Shown piece after piece: positions 53,149 to 61,642 of a DNA stretch of 64,000 bases. Each line of letters opens with the position of its first letter. Position 1 is the first letter of the stretch. The stretch spans positions 78,961-142,960 of the forward strand of contig WALT01000010.1 of the NCBI GenBank assembly GCA_015522695.1, written 5' to 3'. Under the pieces are notes generated by a model. The model ran no database searches and was not told where the DNA came from. It worked only from the letters and a program-made list of their open reading frames with translations. This stretch comes from Nitrososphaerota archaeon. Its GTDB lineage: Archaea > Thermoproteota > Nitrososphaeria > Conexivisphaerales > Conexivisphaeraceae. Both the position numbers and the translations under genes were made by a program.

Positions 53149-53637
53149 TCACTGTTTCCGCGTGCTCATCTTCCGTGCAGCGGACTTGATCGCCTTGACT
53201 ATGTTGACGTAGCCGGTGCAGCGGCAGAGGTTTCCCTCTATAGCCTTTCGTATATCATCCTCAGTCGGATCCGGATTGCGCTTCAGCAGGAAATATGCTG
53301 ACATAAGCATCCCCGGTGTACAGTAGCCGCATTGTAGAGCATGATTCTCCCAGAACGCCTCTTGTAGTGGATGGAGTTGTCCATCCTGCTCCAGCCCCTC
53401 GACGGTCAGTATCCTGGCTCCATCCACTTGTACGGCTAGGACCATACATGATTTGACGTTCCTTCCATCCAATATGACCGTACATGCACCACAGTGGCCA
53501 GTGTCACAACCTATGTGAGGTCCAGTGAAACCCAGAACGTCCCTCAAGAAGTCTATGAGCAACATCCTTGGCTCAACATCCGCCTCATACCATCGACCGT
53601 TGACGTTCACCCTGATGTGGAACGTCTGTTGGCTCAT
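53149..53637 (-). CDS. Molybdenum hydroxylase small [2Fe-2S] subunit 2
   Basis: This 162-residue protein has canonical clusters: plant-type [12 protein letters not shown] with the fourth Cys in VKSCMV, and distal QCGYC...NLCRCTGY. It passes electrons from the molybdenum site to the FAD subunit. It overlaps the medium subunit by one base and precedes the large subunit by 23 bp. It serves as the reference for the altered small subunit 1 at 32.6 kb. Confidence 0.93.
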   Translation of the reverse strand: MSQQTFHIRVNVNGRWYEADVEPRMLLIDFLRDVLGFTGPHIGCDTGHCGACTVILDGRNVKSCMVLAVQVDGARILTVEGLEQDGQLHPLQEAFWENHALQCGYCTPGMLMSAYFLLKRNPDPTEDDIRKAIEGNLCRCTGYVNIVKAIKSAARKMSTRKQ

Positions 53638-54536
53638 CAGACCTCCACCTCCATCGCCCTCTTCCAGGCCTTAACGATAGCCCTCTTGACGATCACCTTG
53701 GATACCTCCTTCCTGTACCAGCTCGAGGCTTGCACGTCGGATGGAGGCTCCAGATCCTTCACGCATTCCTCAGCGGCTTTCGCCACCAGCTGTTCATCGA
53801 ACGACTTGCCCATCAACATCCCCTCTGCCGCCGTCGCCCTATACGGCGTGGAGGCGACGGCGCCGAGCACTACCATTATCTCCTTAATATCGTCCCCGTC
53901 GCCTAACGCCAACTGGACGGCGACCTCGACTATCGGATAGTCGATCTCCCTCCTTGAAAGTTTGACGTATGCACCGCTGGCCCTTTCGGGCCATGGCGGT
54001 ATCCTGACCTCCGTCAATATCTCGTTCGGCTCTAGGGCAGTCGTGAAGGAATCCACGAAGAACTCCTCAGCTGGAATTATCCTCCTTCCATCCTTATTCA
54101 TGGCCACGAGCTGGGCCCTCAGCGCTACAGCCACTGGAGGTAAGTTCCCCGATGGATCGGCCTCGACGAGGCCACCGCCGATCGTACCCCTGTTCCTGAT
54201 CTGCTGATCTCCCAACCTGTAAACGGCCTCCCAGAGGAGTGGATACCTCCTCCTGACAACCTGGGACTGCTCTACATCATCGTATATCGTCATGGCCCCT
54301 ATGGCTAACCAGCCGTCGGATTCCTCCTTGATATAACGAAGACCATCAATCCTGTTAAGATCTATCAGTGTCGGCGGGGATATTATCCTCAGCTTCATCA
54401 GCGCCAATAGGCTTTGACCACCAGCCAACAGCTTGGCATCCTCCTTCTCTTCCAACAGCTTGAGCGCCTCCTCGATGGTCGTTGGAGCATAATACTCGAA
54501 GGGTCTAGGGCGCAATCCATCGAGGACCTGCAACAT
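53637..54536 (-). CDS. Molybdenum hydroxylase medium FAD subunit 2
   Basis: This 299-residue CoxM-like flavin subunit has an N-terminal [13 protein letters not shown], the FAD loop [13 protein letters not shown] near residue 38, and [21 protein letters not shown] near 115. It is first of the coxMSL-coxG operon. Its start lies 30 bp from the acyl-CoA dehydrogenase gene of the downstream-numbered side, on the same strand, so the two operons may be continuous. Confidence 0.92.
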   Translation of the reverse strand: MLQVLDGLRPRPFEYYAPTTIEEALKLLEEKEDAKLLAGGQSLLALMKLRIISPPTLIDLNRIDGLRYIKEESDGWLAIGAMTIYDDVEQSQVVRRRYPLLWEAVYRLGDQQIRNRGTIGGGLVEADPSGNLPPVAVALRAQLVAMNKDGRRIIPAEEFFVDSFTTALEPNEILTEVRIPPWPERASGAYVKLSRREIDYPIVEVAVQLALGDGDDIKEIMVVLGAVASTPYRATAAEGMLMGKSFDEQLVAKAAEECVKDLEPPSDVQASSWYRKEVSKVIVKRAIVKAWKRAMEVEV

Positions 54537-54566
54537 ACGGAGTTATAAGTTTTTGATCGATGGAAA

Positions 54567-55757
54567 TCAGTAAGATCTAGGTAGACCTAATCCATATTCA
54601 GCTATAATGGAGAGGGCCAATTCCCTAGAGAGGGGTGCGAATCTATATAACCTTATGTCCCTCCAATGACGCTCTACATCTACATGCTTCAAATAGGCTT
54701 GTGCGGAGAATATCTGCACGGCCGCTTCGGCAGCCTCCCAGGCCGCTTCGGCAGCCTCCGTATAGGCCGATGTCGCTTCAATCACGGCTGACCGTCCCGC
54801 ATCGTAAATCTCGGCTGCCTTATATGTCATCAGACGAGCCTCGACCGTCCTTAAGTACACCTCTGCTATCCTGTGTTGTATCGCCTGATTGGATCCTATA
54901 GGCTTACCGAAGACCACCCTATTTTTGGCGTAGTCCGTGGCCAGGTCCAATAGATATTTGGAGGCTCCGACGAGCATCGCGGCCGTTGCGATCCTGTCGG
55001 CGTTGAACATATACGTCAAATACTGCCAGCCCTTGTCGACCTCCCCTATGACGTTCTCCTCAGGGACCCGTACATCATCGAGGATCACCTTATTGGTCGT
55101 GTAGTATCTCATCCCGAGCTTCTCGTGTGGTTCGTGCTTAACCCCGGGCAACTCCGGATCCACGATGAACAAAGTGAGCCCCTGCGACCTCTTTTTGACG
55201 TCCTCGATGGGCGTCGTCCTTGCCACCACGATGATGAAGAGGGATTTTTCGGAATTATTCACGTAGTCCTTCGTCCCCTTCAGGACATAGATATCCGATT
55301 TACGTTCAGCCCTCGTCGATATCGAAAGTGCATCAGAGCCGCTGGCGGCCTCCGCTAAACCAAGGCATACGATGGAGCTTCCATCGATGATCGAGGGCAG
55401 GAGTTCCTCCTTCTGACTTTTACTTCCCACCTCAGCGAGGAGTGAGGCTATTATCGAATTGCTGAGCAGCAGATATGCACCTAGGCCTGGGCCAGCTGCT
55501 GCGAAGTCCTCTATCGTCGCTGAAAGCCCCATGACGCCCATCTCCAGTCCACCCAGCTTCCTGGGTACCATCGTGGAGAGCAATCCATCCCCACCGAGAG
55601 CCTTCAGGGCCTCCCATGGAAACTCCATTCCCTCATCCAACGAGATCCAATAATCAACGCCCAGATCCTCCGCTATCCTCATGGCTCTTTCTCCAAGCCT
55701 CTCCAAATCGTCGTCGATGGACCCGAGAAATGGCACTCGAGAGATAGATCTATCCAT
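54567..55757 (-). CDS. Acyl-CoA dehydrogenase 2, lacks both usual catalytic Glu positions
   Basis: This 396-residue acyl-CoA dehydrogenase-fold protein has the FAD/ETF-facing AEAASGSDALS and TKDYVNNSEKSLF strands and VPEENVIGEVDKGWQYL. The C-terminal YEGT Glu is replaced (LYRFAPLSRE), and the isovaleryl-CoA dehydrogenase-type position is Asp (FNADR, D254). It is next to a paralogue that keeps Glu there, so it may be the non-catalytic half of a heteromer. A 19-bp direct repeat (54720-54738 and 54741-54759) encodes an Ala/Glu-rich helix. Two DNA tracts are almost identical to the paralogue. Confidence 0.9.
   Translation of the reverse strand: MDRSISRVPFLGSIDDDLERLGERAMRIAEDLGVDYWISLDEGMEFPWEALKALGGDGLLSTMVPRKLGGLEMGVMGLSATIEDFAAAGPGLGAYLLLSNSIIASLLAEVGSKSQKEELLPSIIDGSSIVCLGLAEAASGSDALSISTRAERKSDIYVLKGTKDYVNNSEKSLFIIVVARTTPIEDVKKRSQGLTLFIVDPELPGVKHEPHEKLGMRYYTTNKVILDDVRVPEENVIGEVDKGWQYLTYMFNADRIATAAMLVGASKYLLDLATDYAKNRVVFGKPIGSNQAIQHRIAEVYLRTVEARLMTYKAAEIYDAGRSAVIEATSAYTEAAEAAWEAAEAAVQIFSAQAYLKHVDVERHWRDIRLYRFAPLSRELALSIIAEYGLGLPRSY
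54879..54949. repeat. 71-bp tract, 70 bases identical to 56375-56445
   Basis: This is one of two near-identical tracts shared by the adjacent acyl-CoA dehydrogenase genes. It encodes the NRVVFGKPIGSNQA region; the single difference is G/A. The surrounding protein sequences are much less alike. Confidence 0.85.
55017..55070. repeat. 54-bp tract identical to 56513-56566
   Basis: The second shared tract encodes VPEENVIGEVDKGWQYL. All 54 bases match the paralogous gene in the same orientation, 1,496 bp away. Confidence 0.85.
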
Positions 55758-56062
55758 GGATTGATACCCCCTTGAAGATCGCTGGCGACGGCTCCATCAT
55801 CGAGCCGCTGTTACCACACCACATGTTCGATTTACATGATGGATGGGTCCTGGAGGGACTTGTATGATCTACGAATTTAACCAATGACACCCGTCGAATA
55901 TCCTTAGATGATATTGAATGGAACATCCGGGAGCACACCTGGTGATCTCATGTCGATCTTCCTTATGGCCTTTCCTCCGATCCATGGGATATATGGGCAG
56001 TCATCTCCAATCCATTTCTCTCGATCTTACGTAACCATCCACCGCCTTCATGTGCGATATCC
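55758..56062. other. 305-bp gap with a possible broken reading frame
   Basis: The gap lies between the two acyl-CoA dehydrogenase genes. On the minus strand an ATG at 56051, preceded by AAGGATA, opens a frame (MKAVDGYVRSRE). After one base shift this continues as WIGDDCPYIPWIGGKAI and ends at a stop at 55904. The second part looks protein-like. This could be a decayed small gene. The left half also must hold the promoter for acyl-CoA dehydrogenase 2. No RNA gene was recognised. Confidence 0.35.
55904..56051 (-). pseudogene. Possible frameshifted remnant of a small gene
   Basis: This requires one frameshift near AGAGAAATGG to join MKAVDGYVRSRE with WIGDDCPYIPWIGGKAI and a tail RKIDMRSPGVLPDVPFNII. 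The start lies 12 bp after the acyl-CoA dehydrogenase 3 stop, where an operon partner would be. I do not recognise the family. It may be chance. Confidence 0.25.
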
Positions 56063-57232
56063 TTAAAACGTCCTGGGCAGACCGAGCACCCTGCGGCCTA
56101 TGAGGTTTAGCACCATCTCCCTCGGGATCGGCGCGGTCTTAAACAACCTTAGATCTCTATAATATCTCTCTATATCCGTCTCGATGGAGAAGCCAAGCCC
56201 TCCATATGTCTGTATGGCCTGATCGACAGCCCTGAAGGCGGCCTCAGCGGCTATGTAGGCTGCCATGTTCCCCACTATCGAGGGATCCTGTCCGGTCGCA
56301 AAGAGCCATGCGGCCTTCTGTAACAGGAGCTTAGCGGCCTCGAGGTATATCTTGGTCTCCGCGAGCGGAAAATTTATCGCCTGATTGGATCCTATAGGCT
56401 TACCGAAGACCACCCTATTTTTAGCGTAGTCCGTGGCCAGGTCCACCACGAACTCTCCTGCACCAGTTGCGACGGAGGCGGTACCGACGCGTTCGGCGTT
56501 GAATACACGTGCCAAATACTGCCAGCCCTTGTCGACCTCCCCTATGACGTTCTCCTCAGGGACCCGCGTGTCCTCGAAATATACCATGTTCTCCCCAAGC
56601 GGCCTCATGGCGACGGTCGGTATCCTGGCGGTCTTCATCTTGGATTCATGCGTGTCGACCATGAAGAGGGTCAGGCCCTCGCTCCTCCTCTTCACCTCCT
56701 CCTTATGCTTCGTCCTCGCCACCAGAAGTATACCGTCTGCCCTGTGGGCCAAGGTGATCCACATCTTCTGACCATTGATTATATACTCGCCAGCGCGATG
56801 CTCGGCGAAGGTCTCTATGTCGAACGTGTTCACGCCAGCGATGGGCTCCGTATGGCCTATGCTGAATATCGCCTTGCCCTCGGCTATCCTGGGCAACCAC
56901 TTCTCCTTAAGTTCGTTCGAACCGAACTCATTGATGGCATAGGACCCGAAGATATATGTCCTCATGAGGAGATCGCCGCCTGGGAGACCTGCGCCGTTTC
57001 TCGCAGCCTCATACATGGCGATATGTGCCTCATACATCGTCAGACCTGCTCCACCATATTCCTCTGGAACAAGCAGGCCAGACCATCCATGTTCCGCCAT
57101 CGCATCCCAGTACTCCTGGGGGAACTCCTCCTTCCAGTCCTTCTCGCGCCAGTACTCCTGGGGGAATCTTTTTACGAGCTCCGCTATGCTCTTTCTTATC
57201 AACCTCTGTTCTTCGGTCTCCGTGAAGTCCAT
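56063..57232 (-). CDS. Acyl-CoA dehydrogenase 3 with isovaleryl-type catalytic Glu
   Basis: This 389-residue protein starts at the ATG at 57232 (MDFTETEEQR); a GTG four codons upstream is also possible. It has GHTEPIAGVNTFDIE, MWITLAHRADG and the shared VPEENVIGEVDKGWQYL. The C-terminal YEGT is replaced (LFKTAPIPRE), but E247 in FNAER occupies the position used as base by isovaleryl-CoA dehydrogenase and by steroid-type heteromeric enzymes. Its neighbour at 54.6 kb has Asp there, which suggests an active/inactive pair. An 18-bp direct repeat (57107-57124, 57149-57166) encodes two PQEYW motifs near residue 25-42. Confidence 0.9.
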   Translation of the reverse strand: MDFTETEEQRLIRKSIAELVKRFPQEYWREKDWKEEFPQEYWDAMAEHGWSGLLVPEEYGGAGLTMYEAHIAMYEAARNGAGLPGGDLLMRTYIFGSYAINEFGSNELKEKWLPRIAEGKAIFSIGHTEPIAGVNTFDIETFAEHRAGEYIINGQKMWITLAHRADGILLVARTKHKEEVKRRSEGLTLFMVDTHESKMKTARIPTVAMRPLGENMVYFEDTRVPEENVIGEVDKGWQYLARVFNAERVGTASVATGAGEFVVDLATDYAKNRVVFGKPIGSNQAINFPLAETKIYLEAAKLLLQKAAWLFATGQDPSIVGNMAAYIAAEAAFRAVDQAIQTYGGLGFSIETDIERYYRDLRLFKTAPIPREMVLNLIGRRVLGLPRTF

Positions 57233-57260
57233 CCCGAGGCACACTATAGCATCAAGTATA

Positions 57261-58427
57261 TTATCTCTTCGTCTTAGTCAAGAAGTGCTGTAAGCCGTTT
57301 AAACCCCTCTCGATAATCTCCATACTAGCGGCCAGCGATATGCGTACGTGATCCTCGCCGCCCTTGCCGAAGGCCGAGCCGGGCACCATCGCGACCCTTT
57401 CTTCCTCTATCACCTTCTTACAGAGTTCCACGGAGCTCATACCGACGTCTATCCTCGGGAATATGTAAAAGGCTCCCCTTGGTTTCACCACGTTCACATG
57501 TGGCATCGAGGACAACATCCTGTGGGCGTATTCGACGCGCCCCTTTATCTCCGAGGTATAGGACTTGACGAAGTCCTGAGGACCTTCTAGAGCGGCCAGC
57601 GCGGCTTTCTGGGCTATGGAGCTCGGGCAGACGCCATCGTACATCTGATATCTCACAGCTGTGGATATCACCTCTTCCGGCGCTATGAGATAGCCTATCC
57701 TCCAGCCGGTCATCGCATATGTCTTTGAAAGGGAGTTCACCAACAGTGTATGTCGTTTCACGTCTTCCCCCAAGGATAACATGCTCACCATCTCACCGTC
57801 GAACACGAACTTTTCATAGACCTCATCGGAGAGTATGTAGAGGTCATGTTCGAGCGCGAAGTCGGCGACCTCTTCCAGAGTATGCCGCTCATACATGGAG
57901 CCTGTAGGGTTCGAGGGACTGTTGACGACGATCACCTTGGTCCTATCGGTCATGGATTTCTCCAAGGCTTCCCTAGTCGGTGTAAACCCATCCTCCATAA
58001 CTGTCTCAACCTCCACGATCCTCGCCCCTAGAAGTGTAGCAACGCCTGCATAGCCGACAAAGGCTGGTGTTGGGATCAAGACCTCATCGCCCTCCTCGAG
58101 CAGCGCCGTCAGTCCGACCAGTATAGCTTGTGTTCCTCCTTGAGTCACGAATATTTCGCTTTCCGGGGATACGTCGACACCGTACTCCCTCTCATATTTC
58201 CTCGCTATAGCATTCCTAAGCTCGAGGATCCCCAAGTTCGTGGTATAATGAGTGAACCCCACATCCAAGGCCTTACAAGCTGCCCTCTTGATGTACTCGG
58301 GCGTGTCCGCGTCGGGCTCTCCGAGCGTGAGGTTTGCGACGTCTGGATACTTGCTAGCGATCTCAAAGAGCTCTCTGATGCCCGATGGCTTGATGGAGGT
58401 CAACCTGCGGGATAGGGGTTTCAACAT
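57261..58427 (-). CDS. Class I/II PLP aminotransferase (aspartate aminotransferase family)
   Basis: This 388-residue aminotransferase has ANLTLGEPDADTP, the substrate-region NSPSNPTGSMY, YILSDEVYEKFVFDG and the PLP lysine K235 in NSLSKTYAMTGWRIGY, with the final arginine in DHVRISLA. The subgroup includes aspartate, aromatic and alanine aminotransferases, so the amino donor is uncertain. Position in the catabolic cluster suggests deamination of an amino acid that feeds the CoA pathway. It lies 28 bp downstream of the thioesterase gene. Confidence 0.92.
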   Translation of the reverse strand: MLKPLSRRLTSIKPSGIRELFEIASKYPDVANLTLGEPDADTPEYIKRAACKALDVGFTHYTTNLGILELRNAIARKYEREYGVDVSPESEIFVTQGGTQAILVGLTALLEEGDEVLIPTPAFVGYAGVATLLGARIVEVETVMEDGFTPTREALEKSMTDRTKVIVVNSPSNPTGSMYERHTLEEVADFALEHDLYILSDEVYEKFVFDGEMVSMLSLGEDVKRHTLLVNSLSKTYAMTGWRIGYLIAPEEVISTAVRYQMYDGVCPSSIAQKAALAALEGPQDFVKSYTSEIKGRVEYAHRMLSSMPHVNVVKPRGAFYIFPRIDVGMSSVELCKKVIEEERVAMVPGSAFGKGGEDHVRISLAASMEIIERGLNGLQHFLTKTKR

Positions 58428-58454
58428 GTCGTCTAGGTGCTCGTTGCCTAAAAA

Positions 58455-58898
58455 CTATGGGTTCTCCACCTTCAGTCTATCGATGAGCCAATGTGGCATA
58501 TCCCTGGACTTACCAGTCACGGGATCTATATGCACCAATGTCACGCTACCGCGAGCGAGTCGTCCACCGTCCTCAGGGCTCCTTATCTGACCTTCAAACA
58601 CGACGACCTTCCTCCTGATCTCCGAGGGCTTTACCGTCACCTCGAGCAGGTCGCCCAATTTGGATGGACGTTCGATCCTGGCGTGATATTCCCCCACGGC
58701 GAACGCAACTTCTGCATGTGGGCTGGACGACTTCATCACCCCGTTAATTTTATATACAAAACCTCTTCTTCTAAAATAGTTCACTATACCGTTGTCCACC
58801 CAGATGGTATATCTCGAGAAGTGTACCCTGCCCGTGCAATCGGTGTCCCTGAACATCACCCTGACGCGGAGGGTATCACCTTCGACCGACTCTATCAT
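58455..58898 (-). CDS. Hotdog-fold acyl-CoA thioesterase (4HBT/YbgC-like)
   Basis: This 147-residue hotdog protein has the catalytic motif FRDTDCTGRVHFSRYTIWVDNG near residues 16-36 in the place of the 4-hydroxybenzoyl-CoA thioesterase D-x-D-x-x-G-x-V-x(N/F) pattern. A long central helix, a beta-sheet and LLEVTVKPSEIRRK follow. It hydrolyses acyl- or aroyl-CoA thioesters. It is between the orphan large subunit 3 and the aminotransferase, all on the minus strand. The chain length or ring preference cannot be told. Confidence 0.87.
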   Translation of the reverse strand: MIESVEGDTLRVRVMFRDTDCTGRVHFSRYTIWVDNGIVNYFRRRGFVYKINGVMKSSSPHAEVAFAVGEYHARIERPSKLGDLLEVTVKPSEIRRKVVVFEGQIRSPEDGGRLARGSVTLVHIDPVTGKSRDMPHWLIDRLKVENP

Positions 58899-58966
58899 GG
58901 AATGGACATCACCGTTTCGGTAAAGAGGAAGGGATCAATAAAAGAGATAATATCGACAATCGGCCC

Positions 58967-61333
58967 TTAATCCCGTCGGGCGCCCTTTATTGTACGTAGT
59001 ATCTTCTCAGGGCTTAATGGTGTCTCCAATATGTGCACGCCGAACGGCTTCAGGGCATCCTCAACCGCTCTGACTAGCGCTGGAGGTGCTCCTATACAAC
59101 CGCCTTCACCCATGCCCTTCCAGCCGCCCAATTGGGGGCTTGGCGTCTCCATGTGCTCCACATCGATGTTCGGTATCTCGAGCGCTGTGGGCACCAAGTA
59201 ATCCATGAACGTAGCGTTGAGCAGATTACCATCCTCATCGTAGTTCAACTCCTCATATATCGTGCCGCCTATCTCGTGTGCGACCGCTCCATGGGTCTGT
59301 CCATACATCGTCATCGGATTGACCGATATTCCTGCATCCTCGAGCACATAATACTTGAGGAAGTCGAATTTACCGGTCTCCGGATCTACCTCGACCACTA
59401 CTACGTGCCATGCATAGCTGGTCGTGGTATATACTTCGGGCTCATAACTCGTCACGACCTCGAGACCGGGTTCGATGCCCGGCGGCAGTTTGTGCACTTC
59501 CTGATAGGCTATCGACGCTATCTCCGAGAATGATATCCTCCTTCCGGGGTCGTCCTTAACGTATAGCCATCCCCGGGCCATATCGATCCCCGATGGATCT
59601 ACGCCCAATTGACGGGCGGCGATCTTGATCATCTTCTCCTTGATCATGCGTGCCGCCTTGACGGCCGCACCCCCCACGACGGTCGTAACCCTGCTTGCCC
59701 AAGCACCGTAACTATAGGGGGTCGGCTCCGTATCCCCTTCGATGACTACCACATCGTCGAAGTCTATGTTCAGCTCCTCGGCCACTATCTGGGCGAATAT
59801 AGTCTCATGGCTCATCCCTTGCGTCGACTGTCCAGTAAAGAAGACGACCTTACCGGTCGGCTCCACCCTGAGCCTTACGAGGTCGTAGCCTCCAACCTTC
59901 CATCCTAGGCCCTCTGAAAGCCTTCTGGATGAAGGTGCAGCGTATTCGACATATGTCGATACACCTATCCCTATCAGCTTGCCCTGCTTCCTGTATTCCT
60001 CCTGTCTCTCCCTCCACTCCCAGTATCCCGAGGATTTAAGCGCCTTCTCGAGGGCAGCTGGATAGTTGCCACTATCGTAAACGATGTTGGTGACCTGCTT
60101 GTACGGCATCTCGTCCGGCTGTATGAGATTGAGCCTCCTCAACTCTACCGGGTCCATACCGAGCTTGTCCGCTGCGAGGTCCATTATCCTCTCCATCAAG
60201 AATGCCCCGACCGGTCTTCCGAAGCCTCTGTGAGCTGCATAGGGGGCCTTGTTCGTGGCGACGCAGTAGAGTTCATACTCGAAGCCCTTCATCTTATAAG
60301 GTCCTGGTACCTGTACCTGACCGACCATCGCCGGCTGTACTTCCGTCCAGAACGGTCCATAGACGCCGAAGTCGGCTATCGCCTTGGCCTTTACCGCCAG
60401 GAGCTTACCCTCCTTGGTGAATGCACCACCGAAGTATATCCTGTGCTCCCTCGCATGGCCTGTGACCAGCATGTGTTCCGTCCTGATCTCCACCCATTTC
60501 ACCGGCCTTTTCAGTTTGAGGGCCAACTGAAGTGTAGCTATATCATCCGGATAGACATGGGACTTAGGACCGAATCCGCCTCCAACCCTCTTGGCGATCA
60601 CCCTTATCTTGTGTTCTGGGAAACCGAGCACCTGTGCTATATACGTCTTGAACACATGCGGGAACTGTGTTGTAGCCCATACCGTTAAGGAATCGTGGAC
60701 TGGGCTATAGAGCGCCGTTATCGCCCTGGGCTCGATCGGCGTCGGCGCATGTCTATGGTTGTATAGACTGTCCTCGACTATTATGTCCGCTTGTTCGAAG
60801 GACTTCTCGACGTCGCCTACCTTCAATACATTGTGCATTATCACGTTATCCCCCCACTCCTCATAGAGCAGCGGAGCACCTTCCTCGAGGGCCCTTTCCG
60901 CATCGACGACCACGGGGAGAGGCTCGTATTCGACTTGGACGAGATCCGTGGCGTCCTCGGCGGCATATCTGTCGGTCGCCGCTATCGCCACGACAGGTTC
61001 TCCTTGAAATCTAGCCTTGCCCACCGCTAATGAATAGCGAGGGACCTGACGCATACCGGGGAACTCCATCCAAGAGTGAAGAGGGCGGGCCTCATCAGGC
61101 GTCAGCACCCCCACAACCTTAGGATGTTTCAGGGCATCAGATACATCTATGCTCTTTATCCTGGCATGTGCATATGGGCTCCTAATGAATGCCACATACG
61201 CCATGTCTTGGAGCTTCACATCGTCCGTGTATAGCCCCTTGCCACGTATCAGCTCAGGATCCTCCCGTCTTTTGAGGGATTTCCCAACCCACTTGTACCT
61301 TTCAAGCTTCCATCCTTGACCAGAATCGGACAA
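58967..61333 (-). CDS. Molybdenum hydroxylase large subunit 3, without its own small or medium subunit genes
   Basis: This 788-residue CoxL-like catalytic subunit starts at a TTG preceded by GGAGGGG. It has IRGKGLYTDDV, KARFQGEPVVAIAA, the GGGFGPK loop and catalytic KGMGEGGC. The active-site loop PYAAHRGFGRPVG is again not the CO-oxidising AYXCSFR. No Fe-S or FAD subunit gene lies beside it, so it probably shares CoxM/CoxS 2 at 53-54.5 kb. It carries a 62-bp tract identical to subunit 2. Neighbours are a thioesterase and aminotransferase downstream. Confidence 0.92.
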   Translation of the reverse strand: MSDSGQGWKLERYKWVGKSLKRREDPELIRGKGLYTDDVKLQDMAYVAFIRSPYAHARIKSIDVSDALKHPKVVGVLTPDEARPLHSWMEFPGMRQVPRYSLAVGKARFQGEPVVAIAATDRYAAEDATDLVQVEYEPLPVVVDAERALEEGAPLLYEEWGDNVIMHNVLKVGDVEKSFEQADIIVEDSLYNHRHAPTPIEPRAITALYSPVHDSLTVWATTQFPHVFKTYIAQVLGFPEHKIRVIAKRVGGGFGPKSHVYPDDIATLQLALKLKRPVKWVEIRTEHMLVTGHAREHRIYFGGAFTKEGKLLAVKAKAIADFGVYGPFWTEVQPAMVGQVQVPGPYKMKGFEYELYCVATNKAPYAAHRGFGRPVGAFLMERIMDLAADKLGMDPVELRRLNLIQPDEMPYKQVTNIVYDSGNYPAALEKALKSSGYWEWRERQEEYRKQGKLIGIGVSTYVEYAAPSSRRLSEGLGWKVGGYDLVRLRVEPTGKVVFFTGQSTQGMSHETIFAQIVAEELNIDFDDVVVIEGDTEPTPYSYGAWASRVTTVVGGAAVKAARMIKEKMIKIAARQLGVDPSGIDMARGWLYVKDDPGRRISFSEIASIAYQEVHKLPPGIEPGLEVVTSYEPEVYTTTSYAWHVVVVEVDPETGKFDFLKYYVLEDAGISVNPMTMYGQTHGAVAHEIGGTIYEELNYDEDGNLLNATFMDYLVPTALEIPNIDVEHMETPSPQLGGWKGMGEGGCIGAPPALVRAVEDALKPFGVHILETPLSPEKILRTIKGARRD
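59961..60022. repeat. 62-bp tract identical to 51723-51784
   Basis: This is the partner copy of the tract in large subunit 2, same orientation, about 8.2 kb away. It falls in the WEWRERQEEYRKQGKLIGIG coding region. Confidence 0.85.
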
Positions 61334-61642
61334 CGATTTTCCCCTCCACTGGAGGATATTCTAGGAGCGTGAGGGTATAAAAGTTTGACACCCTCCACGG
61401 CTGAAGCCAGAAAGATTCTCATCCTGAAGGCTTCACAATATCCAGCTCGAACCTATCCTCGGGTAGGACGTACAGTCCATCTCAGCTTGTCCGAACCCCT
61501 CACCCATTTCAGAAGGGGGACGGATTGAAGAGACGGATTTAGCTGTGATCCATCTCATCGCTCAAGTAGGAGCTTTCTGGCATCGGTTTTGTAAGCCCAT
61601 CCAGCGAAACTGTAATATCGTCTGGAACCTCTAATATCGGCA
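61334..61642. other. 309-bp divergent intergenic region
   Basis: This region lies between large subunit 3 (minus) and the enoyl-CoA hydratase (plus). A TATA box for the minus gene is at 61375-61382. A 7-bp inverted repeat, TGAAGCC/GGCTTCA with a 20-base gap, lies at 61402-61435 and could be an operator. A long minus-strand frame enters from the hydratase as its antisense shadow. No gene is supported. Confidence 0.4.
61375..61382 (-). promoter_or_regulatory. Probable TATA box of large subunit 3
   Basis: TATAAAAG (plus-strand reading) is about 45 nt upstream of the TTG start at 61333, so the leader would be ~18-20 nt and would contain the GGAGGGG ribosome binding site seen at about 61342-61348. 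This differs from the leaderless layout of many other genes here. Confidence 0.45.
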
